A stretch of DNA of 64,000 nucleotides. It comes from Klebsiella indica (lineage in GTDB: Bacteria; Pseudomonadota; Gammaproteobacteria; Enterobacterales; Enterobacteriaceae). The translations under genes were made by a program, and so were the position numbers. Location: the NCBI RefSeq assembly GCF_005860775.1, contig NZ_VCHQ01000017.1:110168-174167 (forward strand), given 5' to 3'. Below, piece by piece: positions 29,503-37,216 of this stretch (positions within the stretch are counted from its first letter, which is position 1; each line of letters begins with the position of its first letter). The notes beneath the pieces were generated by a model. That model was not told where the DNA came from. It worked only from the letters and a program-made list of their open reading frames with translations, and made no database searches.

Positions 29503-30147
29503 ATGAATACAGATTTTTCGGTCAGGCTACAGGCTATTCTGGGCAATCAGCGCCAGGCTGATGGTTCGCAGCGCAAAATAGTGCTGCGCGGTCGGGTACA
29601 CCTCAGCAAGCACGGACTGGAAGCAGAGAACGGTATCCAGGAACATTTTTCAGATCCGGACTGCGCGCTGATGCATTACGCGCTGGAACATTACGATTTC
29701 TGGCGCGAACGTTACCCGGCGCTGGGTGGCCAGGCGCTCTACACCGGGATCTTCGGCGAGAACTTTTCCACTCGCGGAATGACGGAAAATGATGTCTGCC
29801 CGGGAGATGTTTTTCGCCTCGGTAGCGCAGAAATCCAGGTCTCCTGGGGCAGAGTCGCCTGCCAGACTATGGCCGGGCGGCTGCAGGATCCGAATGCACC
29901 GACGATCATGCATCGACAGTCGCGCAACGGTTGGTTCTATCGGGTTGTGACGCCGGGGGAAGCCCGTTGCGATGATACCTTTATTCTTATCGATCGCCTC
30001 GCCGACGGCTGGCCGCTCAGTCGGGTACAGCGTATGGTGTTTGATAACCAGGGCAGCGATGAAGAGTTACTGGCGCTGTCGGCAATGCCGTTTCTTGCCG
30101 CCCCCTGGCGGGCGTTAGCGATGCAGCGCCTGAATAATGAAGCTTGA
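29503..30147 (+). CDS. MOSC-domain protein
   Basis: A 214-residue protein with a MOSC-type core, related to YiiM: residues about 80-130 read YTGIFGENFSTRGMTENDVCPGD and GSAEIQVSWGRVACQT. The Cys in RVACQT corresponds to the conserved MOSC cysteine. MOSC domains bind molybdenum cofactor or sulfur-bearing ligands (Moco sulfurase C-terminal family, YiiM, mARC). The frame opens upstream inside the receptor gene, but the ATG at 29503 follows a GGGAG site. It lies 37 bases after the receptor gene. Its presence strengthens the molybdenum theme of the cluster. Confidence 0.87.
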   Translation: MNTDFSVRLQAILGNQRQADGSQRKIVLRGRVHLSKHGLEAENGIQEHFSDPDCALMHYALEHYDFWRERYPALGGQALYTGIFGENFSTRGMTENDVCPGDVFRLGSAEIQVSWGRVACQTMAGRLQDPNAPTIMHRQSRNGWFYRVVTPGEARCDDTFILIDRLADGWPLSRVQRMVFDNQGSDEELLALSAMPFLAAPWRALAMQRLNNEA

Positions 30148-30446
30148 TATTTGCCCTTTGTGTGCCAATTCCACTCGTACAGGCGCGTCACGCGCCTGGT
30201 AACCGTTCAATGCTTATGCCAACATGAAAGGTGAAACAGAAGACTTTTATTCAGCCACAGCGCCTGCCTTCATTAAGGTGACGGTCACCGCAACCGGTAC
30301 GCCGACAGGGAAAAACGAGACGACTCACACTTGCGCGACATAACCGGTCTGATGAGCAATCATAGACAGCACCCCGGATAAATATGGCCACTGATACTGA
30401 ATGTCGAGGAGAAATCACAACACAATCAGAGAATTAATGACATGCA
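30148..30446. other. Intergenic stretch between convergent modules
   Basis: Three hundred bases with no credible gene. A small hairpin (GGCGCGTCACGCGCC at 30182-30196) lies just after the MOSC gene and may end the cluster transcript, although the T-run is missing. The rest shows nothing recognisable. Confidence 0.6.
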
Positions 30447-31274
30447 TCATTCACTCAACTCATCGGGCTGGCAATGACGCATTGTTGATTCACCCGGCGC
30501 GAATGGTAAAGTCGTCAGCCACCCGGACACCTCTTCAAGACTTAATACATCAGCATAGCGGGCATTAAGATCCAGCAAGGTGAAATCAAGCAATGACTGG
30601 CTGCGATCGCCAATCACTTCGCGGGGCACCATCACATGGAACCCCATCTGAAACGCCTCAATGGCGGTAGCGCGAATACTGCCGCTGGCGGTAACGCCCC
30701 CCAGAATTATGGTATCGATGCCCTGCTGTTTTAGCCACGCCTCCAGATTATTACCATAAAAGTCAGAGACATAACACGTTGTATGGTTGCGCGAAAAGGG
30801 CGCATCCGCCAGCGCCTCATCGATCTGGTTGAGGTAGGCATCTTCTGTCAGCCTGGTAATAAACGGGTATTTTTTCCCCCACAGCCAGGAAAATGCATGT
30901 TCAGGACGATAAATTGTGCGAGTAAATATCGTTGGTAGCCCACGCTGCGCCGCAAGCGTCAACAACCGATGCAAGCCTTGTTTATCAAACGGGGTATCAA
31001 TCGCCAGCGTCGAACCGGAATCCATGTAGGCGTAGGTAACATCCCGCACCAAAATCGCCGCCTTGCTACCAAAGCCTATCTTGTGGGCAAAACCCGTCTG
31101 CGTGAAAACCCGCTGAATCTCGTCCGCAAGGTAACGACGCTGACCGCCTGGGGTATAAACGACCTTCAGCCCATAGGTTTTGACCTCCCCGTTTTCTTCC
31201 AGTCGACGCAACGTGCTGGCAGAGATCCCCAGCATTTTCGCCGCATCAGAAACCGTCAATAATTTATCGTACAT
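30447..31274 (-). CDS. MerR-type HTH fused to an isochorismatase-like domain lacking catalytic residues
   Basis: The 275-residue protein begins with a MerR-type winged helix-turn-helix (LTVSDAAKMLGISASTLRRL, residues about 6-25, then TPGGQRRYLADEI). From about residue 68 it has the isochorismatase/N-carbamoylsarcosine amidase fold. The catalytic Asp is present (AILVRDVT, D78). The nucleophile Cys of the usual GVTTSGCVRAT motif is Ser here (GVTASGSIRAT, S199). The usual catalytic Lys position, four before SxF, is Thr (T166). It therefore looks like a DNA-binding sensor built on a dead amidase, probably controlling the adjacent amidase and ABC genes. No start other than the first ATG looks better. 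Confidence 0.85.
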   Translation of the reverse strand: MYDKLLTVSDAAKMLGISASTLRRLEENGEVKTYGLKVVYTPGGQRRYLADEIQRVFTQTGFAHKIGFGSKAAILVRDVTYAYMDSGSTLAIDTPFDKQGLHRLLTLAAQRGLPTIFTRTIYRPEHAFSWLWGKKYPFITRLTEDAYLNQIDEALADAPFSRNHTTCYVSDFYGNNLEAWLKQQGIDTIILGGVTASGSIRATAIEAFQMGFHVMVPREVIGDRSQSLLDFTLLDLNARYADVLSLEEVSGWLTTLPFAPGESTMRHCQPDELSE

Positions 31275-31383
31275 GACATATCTATCCCATTGACCGGAAA
31301 AGTAGCTGTATACCAGACCGGTGCGTCCTGTGGTCTCATCGCGTGACGCTTTTCTGACGGAGGCGCCACGCAGTTATCAACCA

Positions 31384-32754
31384 TTATACCTGACAGAGTG
31401 GCGGCAGACAGGCATGCCAGTCTGTGATCTGTTGATACAGCATGCCTAAATCCACCAGCGCCTGCTCATTACCGTGACGAGAAACCCACTGTATGCCCAT
31501 TGGCATTCCCGTTGAGGAAATGCCCACCGGCAGCGCCAACGTCGGTACGCCCGCGTTGGTAAACGGCATATTGTAAGCAGGAGACCCGGTGGCCGCCAGG
31601 CCATAGGGGGCCAATGTCGGCGTTGCTGGCGTCATCAAGATATCCACGTCATCGAACAACGCCGCCAGCTCATGGCGATAACGCCTTCTCACCTGCTGCG
31701 CCTGCAAGTATTCCTGCGCGGAGATCGCGAGCCCCTGTTGCAGGAATTCCTGCAAATACGCACCAAACAACATCGGCTTCTGTAAGAAGGTGTCCTGATG
31801 ATACGCTGCGCACTCCGCCTGCATCACAATATGGTGGGCGCGGCAAGCTGCATCGAAGCTTTGCGGAAGCGCAATACGTTTGAGCTTAACACCTCGCCCG
31901 GCGAGATCATCCATTGCCTGCAGACAAGCGGCGCCAATTTCATCATCCACATCAGCATAATAGGGATGCTCCACGATCCCCACGCTGTAATCGTGATTTT
32001 CACGCAGCTGCAGCGGCGTATAGGGCAAGGAATGCGTAGTGTCATCACGACCATCCGGGCCGGAAAGCGCATTAAACACCAGTACCGTATCCTCAACCGT
32101 ATGAGTAAAAGCGCCAACGTGATCCAGCGACCAACTGGCGGGGATCACTCCCGCCTTGCTGATACGCCCATAGGTCGCTTTCAGTACCGTCACACCATTG
32201 AATGCCGCCGGACGAGACAGCGATCCGGCAGTTTGTGTACCCAATGCCATCAGCGCCATTCGCGCGCCGACGGCGGCAGCCGATCCGCTACTTGATCCAC
32301 CGGGCGTATGCGCCGGGTTCCAGGCATTGCCCGTCTTCGGCGGTGTGCCCAGATTAGCAAATTCGGTGGTCGTCAGTTTCCCCAGCAACAAAGCGCCCTG
32401 ACTCTCAAGCCTGTCGATCACGCTTGCGTTTTCCCTGGAGATATGACCTTTCAGTACCTTTGATCCCCCTTCGGTCGGCAAACCGCGGGTATGAAAAATG
32501 TCCTTCGCGCCATAAGGAATACCAAACAGCGCAGGCTTGCAGGCAATGGCGTCCATCTGCTGGTCCAGGTCAAGGGCGCGCTGACGCGCCCCCGCTGTAT
32601 CAAGGTAACGCCACGCGTTGATCTCGCCGTCACGCTGCTCGATACGCGCCAGAAAATGGCTTAACAGCTCGCTCGGAGAAATCTTGCGCGCCGCCAGCTG
32701 CCGCCGGGTAGCGGCAATCGTGGCAAAGGGCGAGGTATCCAACACTTTCTTCAT
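31384..32754 (-). CDS. Amidase signature family hydrolase
   Basis: A 456-residue amidase-signature enzyme. The Ser-cisSer-Lys triad is visible: K84 in GAKDIFHTRG, the cis-Ser in TPGGSSSGSAA (about 154-155) and nucleophile S178 in GTQTAGSLSRPAAFNG. The family includes allophanate hydrolase, aryl-amidases and GatA, and the exact substrate cannot be read. No GatC/GatB partners are present, and the N-terminal leader argues against GatA. It lies 15 bases downstream of the ABC binding-protein gene, so it probably hydrolyses an imported amide or ureido compound. Whether it is cytosolic is inferred from the absence of a signal peptide. Confidence 0.9.
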   Translation of the reverse strand: MKKVLDTSPFATIAATRRQLAARKISPSELLSHFLARIEQRDGEINAWRYLDTAGARQRALDLDQQMDAIACKPALFGIPYGAKDIFHTRGLPTEGGSKVLKGHISRENASVIDRLESQGALLLGKLTTTEFANLGTPPKTGNAWNPAHTPGGSSSGSAAAVGARMALMALGTQTAGSLSRPAAFNGVTVLKATYGRISKAGVIPASWSLDHVGAFTHTVEDTVLVFNALSGPDGRDDTTHSLPYTPLQLRENHDYSVGIVEHPYYADVDDEIGAACLQAMDDLAGRGVKLKRIALPQSFDAACRAHHIVMQAECAAYHQDTFLQKPMLFGAYLQEFLQQGLAISAQEYLQAQQVRRRYRHELAALFDDVDILMTPATPTLAPYGLAATGSPAYNMPFTNAGVPTLALPVGISSTGMPMGIQWVSRHGNEQALVDLGMLYQQITDWHACLPPLCQV

Positions 32755-32769
32755 CCACTCATGTCCCTG

Positions 32770-33741
32770 TTATGGTCTGGCAGCAAACTGACCGTCAACG
32801 ATTTGCGTATAAGGCATATCCTGTGTGATATTGCCGACAAACTTCTGAATATTAATCGCGGTTGTAAATGCTTCAGGAGAAATGACCGCGTTGGCGGGAT
32901 AGACGTTGCTGTCGATCATCCGCTGTACCGCCGCATCCACCACGCTGCCGTTCAGTCCGGCAAATTCCTCGCGTGCCACCTGTTTGGCAACATCGGGATG
33001 CTGATGGATAAACGCCAACGATTCATTGATAGCTTTAACAAAGCGCGCAACCAGTTGCGGATTATCGGCAATCATTTTCTCCGAGGTATTAATGGTGGAG
33101 AACGCATACTCCGGGTAGTCACGCGTAAAATCGTAAATCACTTTCAACCCTTGCCCTACCCCCTGATCCGCCTGAGGTTCATACACCACGGCAGCATCCG
33201 CGCGGCCCGCTAACAACGGTCCCAGTTCCGAACCATTTTGTACTTCGTTAATTTCCACATCCGTCTTCGGATTCAATCCGTTCTGACCTAGCAAGCGTAA
33301 CAGCAGCGTATTCGACGTCCCTGGCGCCAGGCCAACGACCACCCGTTTGCCTTTTAAATCCGCCGGTGAAGAGAATTTAAAATCTGGTTTAGCCACAATC
33401 CATACTGGCGCACTGTTAGCCACCGCGCTGACGGCTTTGGCCTTGCCCCCTTTTTGTTGAGCGAATCCGACATGCTCCGGGCCATGTACGGAAAATTGCG
33501 CTTCACCAGACAGTACCGCCGCCAGCGCCGTTGGTCCTGACCCCGCGGAGCGAATCGACGTGACGTCTATCTGGTTTTTTTCGAAAAATCCCTGGTGTCT
33601 GGCAACATAAACCGGCAGATACAGTAAAGAGTGGAATGCTTCGGTCACCAGTACGCGATCGGGCTTCGCATCAGCCGCTGATGCATTGACAGAACAAGCG
33701 GTAAATAGCGCCGCGCACACCCATGCAACGATTTTATTCAT
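32770..33741 (-). CDS. ABC transporter substrate-binding protein, NMT1/SsuA-like
   Basis: A 323-residue periplasmic protein with a Sec signal peptide (to about VNASAADA). It has the NMT1/THI5-like fold used for nitrate, taurine, alkanesulfonates, pyrimidine precursors and similar organics: FHSLLYLPVYVARHQGFFEKN (residues about 36-56), GPTALAAVLSGEAQFSV and DLKGKRVVVGLAPGTSNTLLLRLL. The ligand is not evident. The neighbouring amidase suggests an amide- or urea-bearing organic nitrogen source. AAGGAAAG lies before the ATG, and the gene follows the permease by 45 bases. Confidence 0.9.
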   Translation of the reverse strand: MNKIVAWVCAALFTACSVNASAADAKPDRVLVTEAFHSLLYLPVYVARHQGFFEKNQIDVTSIRSAGSGPTALAAVLSGEAQFSVHGPEHVGFAQQKGGKAKAVSAVANSAPVWIVAKPDFKFSSPADLKGKRVVVGLAPGTSNTLLLRLLGQNGLNPKTDVEINEVQNGSELGPLLAGRADAAVVYEPQADQGVGQGLKVIYDFTRDYPEYAFSTINTSEKMIADNPQLVARFVKAINESLAFIHQHPDVAKQVAREEFAGLNGSVVDAAVQRMIDSNVYPANAVISPEAFTTAINIQKFVGNITQDMPYTQIVDGQFAARP

Positions 33742-33786
33742 TTTACTTTCCTTCTTAAGGCGTTAAGGAACTACGGAACGGTACCC

Positions 33787-34632
33787 CTAGCGATGCGTTT
33801 GCTGACGTTCCCAGGGCAGTAACCAGCGTTGTAGTTGAACCACGACCAGATAGAGCACAATGGCAACAATCAGCAACGCAAAGACGCCAACCCACACAAC
33901 GTTGAGATTGAAAAGGTTGCCGGCAACGAAAATCATTTTCCCCAGGCCATAATCGGAGGAGATGAACTCACCGCCGATATCGGCAATCAGGGCAAAACCG
34001 ATGTTTAGTCGAAAAGCCGCGATAATCCACGGCAGGGTCGAAGGCACCACCACCTTACGAAAAATCTGGTTACGGTTAGCCCCCAGGGAACGCATCAGGT
34101 TTACCTGGCTATCATCAATTTGGTGTGTGCCTTGCCATGCGGAGAGTAATGCCACGACATAGGTCGCGATAAAGGCCAGCGCAATTTTGGAAAACAGCCC
34201 GGAACCAAACCAAATGATGATGATCGGCGCCAAAGCGATCTTCGGCAGGCTGTTGAGTGCAATGAAAAAAGGATCGAGAATACGTGCCAGCACTGGTGTA
34301 TGCCACAACAAAAGCCCCGAAAATGAACCGAGCAAGCTGCCCAGCACAAATCCCGTTACGGTGGCATATACCGTGACATAGGTATTTTGTAACAGTTCAC
34401 CATTCGCCACCAGACGTACAAATTCCTGCCAAATCCCCGCTGGCGATCCCATCAGAAAGGCATTTACCACACCGGTATTCACCCCTAGCTGCCACAGAGC
34501 GACAATGACGACGAGGAGCAATACCCGGCAACCATTATCCCGCAATAGTGACAGCCAGCGCTTTGTGCGCTGACGTCCCTGGCGTGCGCGATCCGAGGCA
34601 GTTTTACCAACAACAACGGCGGATTTACTCAT
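33787..34632 (-). CDS. ABC transporter permease, nitrate/taurine type
   Basis: A 281-residue inner-membrane protein with about six helices and the BPD_transp_1 EAA-type loop, seen as MRSLGANRNQIFRKVVVPSTLPWI (residues about 183-206). The C-terminus is basic. It overlaps the upstream ATPase gene by 4 bases (ATGA) and belongs to the SsuC/TauC/NrtB group. The same operon supplies the binding protein, ATPase and amidase. Confidence 0.92.
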   Translation of the reverse strand: MSKSAVVVGKTASDRARQGRQRTKRWLSLLRDNGCRVLLLVVIVALWQLGVNTGVVNAFLMGSPAGIWQEFVRLVANGELLQNTYVTVYATVTGFVLGSLLGSFSGLLLWHTPVLARILDPFFIALNSLPKIALAPIIIIWFGSGLFSKIALAFIATYVVALLSAWQGTHQIDDSQVNLMRSLGANRNQIFRKVVVPSTLPWIIAAFRLNIGFALIADIGGEFISSDYGLGKMIFVAGNLFNLNVVWVGVFALLIVAIVLYLVVVQLQRWLLPWERQQTHR

Positions 34633-35465
34633 GCATGTTCCCCCAGTTGGATATCCATATCAGCCCAGATGGCATCGAAGAAGGTCTGGAATTGAGGATC
34701 TTTACGGGCGCCCATGGCAGAGCCGTGCCGCCTGGCAAGGCCAATATCGTAGGTTTTTTTGTTCCAGGTTGGTCGCTGAGACATCACCGCAATACGATCG
34801 GACATGGCAATCGCTTCACCAATATCATGGGTGATCAACACCACGGTTTTTCTGTATTCGTTGAGGATCGTCAGGATTTCCTCTTCCAGTACCAGCCGGG
34901 TTTGGTAGTCCAGCGCAGAGAACGGCTCATCAAGCAGAATGATGTCAGGATCAATGACCAGGGTACGGATCAGTGCTGCGCGTTGCCGCATTCCCCCTGA
35001 AAGCGTGGCGGGATAAGCGTGGGCAAAATCACCCAGCCCGTATTTATCCAGGTATGTCATTGCCCGTTCATGCCGCTCCTTCTTCGGCATCTCGTTAATT
35101 TCCAGACCGAGACAAACGTTATCCAGAATAGTACGCCACGGAAACAGCAGATCCTTTTGCAGCATGTAGCCCACACGCCCTTTACCGGGCATGGCATAGT
35201 ACGGATCGAACACTTGAATGTCGCCCGCCGTCGGAGGCAACAGCCCCGCGATAATGTTAAACATCGTGGTTTTGCCGCAGCCACTGGGCCCGACAATGCT
35301 GATAAATTCCTGGTGATAAATATTGAGGGAAATATCTTTGATAACGTCTACTGCGTTATCGTCATGATCTAAAAACTGCTTTTTTACGCCTTTCATGGCA
35401 ATCGCTACCGCAGGGGCGGCAGGATCGCCAGAAGGCATTTTTTCTCTTGCTGGTGAAAGGTTCAT
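34629..35465 (-). CDS. ABC transporter ATP-binding protein, nitrate/taurine type
   Basis: A 278-residue ATPase subunit from the chosen ATG at 35465, which follows GGAG at good spacing (the frame is open further upstream). Motifs are Walker A VGPSGCGKTTMFNI (about residue 56), the Q-loop in GYMLQKDLL, signature LSGGMRQRAA (about 154), Walker B IILLDEPFSALD (about 174) and switch LITHDIGEAI. It belongs to the SsuB/TauB group. It is the first gene of the minus-strand transporter-amidase operon, and five 9-bp iterons lie about 90-135 bases upstream. Confidence 0.92.
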   Translation of the reverse strand: MNLSPAREKMPSGDPAAPAVAIAMKGVKKQFLDHDDNAVDVIKDISLNIYHQEFISIVGPSGCGKTTMFNIIAGLLPPTAGDIQVFDPYYAMPGKGRVGYMLQKDLLFPWRTILDNVCLGLEINEMPKKERHERAMTYLDKYGLGDFAHAYPATLSGGMRQRAALIRTLVIDPDIILLDEPFSALDYQTRLVLEEEILTILNEYRKTVVLITHDIGEAIAMSDRIAVMSQRPTWNKKTYDIGLARRHGSAMGARKDPQFQTFFDAIWADMDIQLGEHA

Positions 35466-36023
35466 CTTACACTCCGGACTAACAGTATTTCCGACCCTCA
35501 AAAACGCCAGGCCGGATAACAGGGATGTCGATTGCGCGCACTTCACCGTGCAATAACTTGTCAAACTTGTCTAATACGACAAACTTATCAAACTTGTCAT
35601 TCTTCCCATAATTATCCTTCCGTTCGACCGACATGCTGAGCGTAACCCGGCCAGCCCGGTGCACTGCATCAACTTTTCTTCACCGCCATGCCCGATGCCC
35701 CCGGGAGGGCGCAAAAGCGATACGCGACGCAATAACCTCCTTAAGAAGAGGGATATACCGGAGAATAAGCGCTACGCGCATACCATCAGGCCTGCGGGGA
35801 GTGGAGATGAACGGGCTATTGGCAGATTCGGCTGCGACAGATGACCTGTACCGCTCAATGCCCAGGCGCTGAAGGTCGTTAGGTAATCATCAGGGAGGAA
35901 GAGAAAAAATGGGGGCCAGGCGCCAGAAACGCGCTCTGATTGCCTGCGGAGGAGAATGCTTGCGACAATTCCCCCCACTGTATCGGCGAGACGCTCTCGC
36001 GCAGAGACAGTGAGGGGAATAAA
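35466..36023. other. Intergenic region with the transporter operon promoter region
   Basis: A 558-bp gap between the ABC transporter operon and the PLP-enzyme gene. Its left part holds the 9-bp iterons and presumably the transporter promoter. Short open frames exist (for example 35479-35664 minus, repeating DKF because it crosses the iterons) but none has family features. The remainder is unremarkable. Confidence 0.6.
35555..35599. repeat. Five 9-bp iterons upstream of the transporter-amidase operon
   Basis: The 45 bases divide into units AACTTGTCA, AACTTGTCT, AATACGACA, AACTTATCA and AACTTGTCA. Units 1, 2 and 5 share AACTTGTC exactly; unit 4 differs by one base and unit 3 is degenerate. TTGTC-TAATAC-GACAA in the middle is also an inverted repeat. 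A regulator binding array is plausible, the obvious candidate regulator being the MerR-pseudoamidase encoded in the same module. Confidence 0.75.
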
Positions 36024-37205
36024 TTACCGGTTAGACAAACGCTTCAGACCTTCTTTTAAGTCATATTTCAGGTCGTCCATATCTTCCAGACCAATCTGCA
36101 GTCGTAGCGTCATCCCCTCCGGTTTCCATGCCGTTGCCGTTCGGTATTCCGCACAATTAAAAGGAATGATGAGACTTTCAAATCCGCCCCAGGAAAACCC
36201 CATACAAAAAATGCGCATGTTATCAAGCATGTCATCAACATTATCCTGGTTGAAGCGGGCATTAAGTACAATGGAGAAAAGGCCTGTTGAACCGGTAAAA
36301 TACTTTTTCCAGTTTTCATGGCCTGGGCAGTCTTCAAACGCCGGATGCAGCACCCTGCTGACTTCTGGTTGACGCTTTAACCAGTCAGCCATTTCCAGAC
36401 CACGAGCTTCCGCCTCTTTTACCCTCAGATGCATAGTTCGCAACCCACGTAACGCCAGAAAACAGTCTTCAGCACCTGGCAGCATCGCCATCGCATCATA
36501 CGTTTTACGTAATGCCGGCCAGTGAGAATCATTCGCAGACACTAACCCCATCAGCAAATCGGAATGACCGCTGAGATATTTCGTGCCGGCCTCGACGGAC
36601 AAATCAATGCCATGCGCATGCGCGTTGAAAAACAGAGGCGTGGCCCAGGTATTATCAATTATCGTGCTGATATTGTGTCGTTTAGCCACCGCGACAATCG
36701 CCCCGATGTCCTGCACCTCAAAACTTTGCGACCCCGGACATTCAAGCAGGATTACGCGGGTATTTTCCTGGATGAGCGCTTCGATATCCGTTCCGATCAG
36801 GGGATCGTAGTACGTTACGGAAACGCCATATTTCGACAGCAGCGTGTTACAGAAATTGCGGGTTGGTCGGTACACGGAATCCGTCACCAGAATATGATCG
36901 CCCGCACTGGTGACAGAGAATAGCGCCAGCGCCAGTGCGCCAAGACCGGATGGAGAAAGAACCGTCCCGGCTGAATCACAAAGCGAGGACCAGGCCATTT
37001 CTAAATTTTCAATCGTGGGCGTACCGGATGTGCCGTAAGAAAAGCGGGCTCTTTTATGTCGGATATCATCACAGCTTTTGTAGACCACTGTCGACCCGCG
37101 ATATACAGGCGCATTGACAAATCCGTTCTGTTCATCAGGGTTTCGTCCCAACATTGCTAGTTGTGTACTCATCTTGAATTTTTTCAGTTCTGCATTGTGT
37201 TTCAT
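36024..37205 (-). CDS. Cys/Met-metabolism PLP-dependent enzyme, cystathionine beta-lyase-like
   Basis: A 393-residue enzyme of the trans-sulfuration PLP family (MetC/MetB/MGL). The PLP lysine lies in SVEAGTKYLSGHSDLLMG (residues about 205-222). Upstream are FSYGTSGTPTIENLE (YGTxGTPT, phosphate-binding region) and LLECPGSQSFEVQDI. The best resemblance is to cystathionine beta-lyase, but methionine gamma-lyase or a C-S lyase is possible. The first ATG has AGAAGG upstream. It follows the HAAAP transporter gene by 11 bases and is probably co-transcribed with it, consistent with import and cleavage of a thio-amino acid. Confidence 0.88.
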   Translation of the reverse strand: MKHNAELKKFKMSTQLAMLGRNPDEQNGFVNAPVYRGSTVVYKSCDDIRHKRARFSYGTSGTPTIENLEMAWSSLCDSAGTVLSPSGLGALALALFSVTSAGDHILVTDSVYRPTRNFCNTLLSKYGVSVTYYDPLIGTDIEALIQENTRVILLECPGSQSFEVQDIGAIVAVAKRHNISTIIDNTWATPLFFNAHAHGIDLSVEAGTKYLSGHSDLLMGLVSANDSHWPALRKTYDAMAMLPGAEDCFLALRGLRTMHLRVKEAEARGLEMADWLKRQPEVSRVLHPAFEDCPGHENWKKYFTGSTGLFSIVLNARFNQDNVDDMLDNMRIFCMGFSWGGFESLIIPFNCAEYRTATAWKPEGMTLRLQIGLEDMDDLKYDLKEGLKRLSNR

Positions 37206-37216
37206 CAGATAGCCTT

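Noticed and set aside
35479..35664. Minus-strand frame encoding repeated DKF motifs upstream of the transporter ATPase, considered as a leader peptide
   Set aside because: The repeats come from the DNA iterons. There is no convincing ribosome site or family match. The iterons alone explain the pattern.
35910..36014. Short plus-strand frame MGARRQKRALIACG... after an AGGAAGAG-like site
   Set aside because: About 35 codons with no recognisable feature and biased by GC-rich sequence; too weak to report as a gene.
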